Made by a program: the position numbers and the translations under genes. From contig NZ_CP013417.1 in NCBI RefSeq assembly GCF_001524445.2, positions 1,364,001 through 1,428,000 on the forward strand: a stretch of 64,000 bases of DNA, written 5' to 3'. The notes beneath the pieces were generated by a model. That model was not told where the DNA came from. It ran no database searches and was given only the letters and a program-made list of their open reading frames with translations. Every line of letters starts with the position of its first letter. Within the stretch, counting starts at the first letter, position 1. This stretch comes from Burkholderia savannae (GTDB lineage: Bacteria > Pseudomonadota > Gammaproteobacteria > Burkholderiales > Burkholderiaceae). This document shows, one piece after another, positions 63,117 to 64,000 of this stretch.

Positions 63117-64000
63117 ATGTGGAGCTACATCCTCAAACGTCTGCTGCTGATGATCCCGACGCTCGTCGGCGTCCTGACCATCACGTTCGCCGTGATCCAG
63201 TTCGTGCCGGGCGGCCCGGTCGAGCAGGCGGTGCAGGAGCTGCGCAAGGGCGCCGAGCGGGGCAGCGCGCCGTTCGGGATGCGCTCGTACACGGGCGTCG
63301 ACGCGCAGCAGCTCGCGCAGCTGAAAGCGCTGTACGGCTTCGACAAGCCGCCGCTCGAGCGCTACTGGCTGATGCTCGAGCGCTTCGCGCGCTTCGATCT
63401 CGGCGACAGCTATTTCCATCATCAGAGCGTCTGGTCGCTCGTCGTGTCGAAGCTGCCCGTGTCGATCAGCATCGGCGTGTGGACTTTCCTGCTCACCTAC
63501 CTGATATCGGTGCCGCTCGGCATCGCGAAGGCGGTGAGGAACGGCTCGCCGTTCGATCTCGCGACGAGCCTCGTCGTTCTCGTCGGCTACGCGATTCCCG
63601 GCTTCGTGCTCGGCGTGCTCTTGCTCGTGCTGTTCGGCGGCGGCTCGTTCTGGCAGATCTTCCCGCTGCGCGGCCTCACGTCCGACAACTTCGCGCAGCT
63701 CTCCGTCGCCGGCAAGATCGCCGATTACCTGTGGCACATCGCGCTGCCGATCGTCGCGTCGGTCGTCGGCAGCTTCGCGGTGATCACGATGCTCACGAAG
63801 AACGCGTTCCTCGACGAGATCCGCAAGCAGTACGTGCTGACCGCGCGCGCGAAGGGGCTCTCGGAGCGCAGCGTGCTGTGGAAGCACGTGTTCCGCAATG
63901 CGCTCCTGCCGCTCGTCGTCGGCTTTCCGGCCGCGTTCATCGGCGCGTTCTTCACCGGCAGCCTGCTGATCGAGACGCTGTTCTCGCTCGACGGGCTCGG
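63117..64000 (+). CDS. yejB: Peptide ABC transporter permease (YejB-like), partial
   Basis: Open from ATG 63117 to the window end (over 294 residues). Translated start W-S-Y-I-L-K-R-L-L-L-M-I-P-T-L, then T-F-A-V-I-Q-F-V-P-G-G-P-V-E, and further membrane spans with the Y-V-L-T-A-R-A-K-G-L-S EAA loop that contacts the ATPase. Follows yejA after 112 bases in the same operon. Confidence 0.93.
   Translation, partial: MWSYILKRLLLMIPTLVGVLTITFAVIQFVPGGPVEQAVQELRKGAERGSAPFGMRSYTGVDAQQLAQLKALYGFDKPPLERYWLMLERFARFDLGDSYFHHQSVWSLVVSKLPVSISIGVWTFLLTYLISVPLGIAKAVRNGSPFDLATSLVVLVGYAIPGFVLGVLLLVLFGGGSFWQIFPLRGLTSDNFAQLSVAGKIADYLWHIALPIVASVVGSFAVITMLTKNAFLDEIRKQYVLTARAKGLSERSVLWKHVFRNALLPLVVGFPAAFIGAFFTGSLLIETLFSLDGL

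Overview
The window comes from a high-G+C betaproteobacterium, most likely a member of the Burkholderia pseudomallei group (pseudomallei/thailandensis/mallei), chromosome 1. The core genes (suhB, trmJ, cysE, lpxH, ppiB/ppiA, cysS, accA, tilS, lysC, tRNA-Ser, moaA, fabI, yejAB) and the codon use point there. The species is an inference; the gene families are read directly from the translated products.

Bases 1-19930 are the late half of an integrated myophage, all on the plus strand. The order is a lambda-type head module (portal end, ClpP-type protease/scaffold, gpD-like decoration, gpE-like capsid, head-tail joining), then a P2-type contractile tail (spike V, W, J, I, fibre H, fibre chaperone, sheath FI, tube FII, chaperone E with a likely +1 frameshift, tape measure T, U, X, D), then a lysis cassette (holin, lysozyme, Rz with nested Rz1), then a DNA adenine methylase. 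A low-G+C polytopic membrane protein gene (4973-6373) interrupts the tail operon between V and W. At least five hairpin/T-tract structures sit inside the operon directly before ribosome binding sites.

Bases 19966-22551, on the minus strand, form a compact type VI secretion effector cassette placed behind the phage lysis/methylase genes: PAAR protein, DUF4123 adaptor, a co-chaperone-like protein, a Tox-REase-5 nuclease toxin and an Imm52-type immunity protein. It resembles the PAAR4/TecT/co-TecT/TseT/TsiT locus of Pseudomonas aeruginosa.

Bases 22600-35000 are an accessory region of lower and patchy G+C. It holds an anchored membrane protein, a 3'-truncated IS5-family element, an orphan protein with a nuclease-like motif (25032-26135), a complete IS66-family element with 8-bp target duplication and an unusual passenger gene, a lipoprotein, a PIN-domain toxin/HTH antitoxin pair and an IS3-family element. 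A 42-bp exact direct repeat brackets about 7 kb of this island. Bases 33428-35033 look non-coding.

Bases 35034-48655 are ordinary core chromosome: inositol phosphatase, tRNA methyltransferase, cysteine synthesis, lipid A synthesis, cyclophilins, cysteinyl-tRNA synthetase, DNA glycosylase, acetyl-CoA carboxylase alpha, tRNA-Ile lysidine synthetase, aspartokinase and tRNA-Ser(GCT).

Bases 48660-59560 are gene-poor and partly decayed. They contain a LysR pseudogene, a ParD-like/methionine aminopeptidase pair, a TetR regulator and a redox set (7Fe ferredoxin, MoaA, ferredoxin-NADP reductase, molybdopterin oxidoreductase). The TetR gene and the molybdopterin oxidoreductase carry almost identical double-palindrome operators, and a decayed second tetR lies beside the latter. 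From 59560 to the end come a small exported protein, fabI and the start of a YejAB-type peptide ABC transporter operon that runs out of the window.
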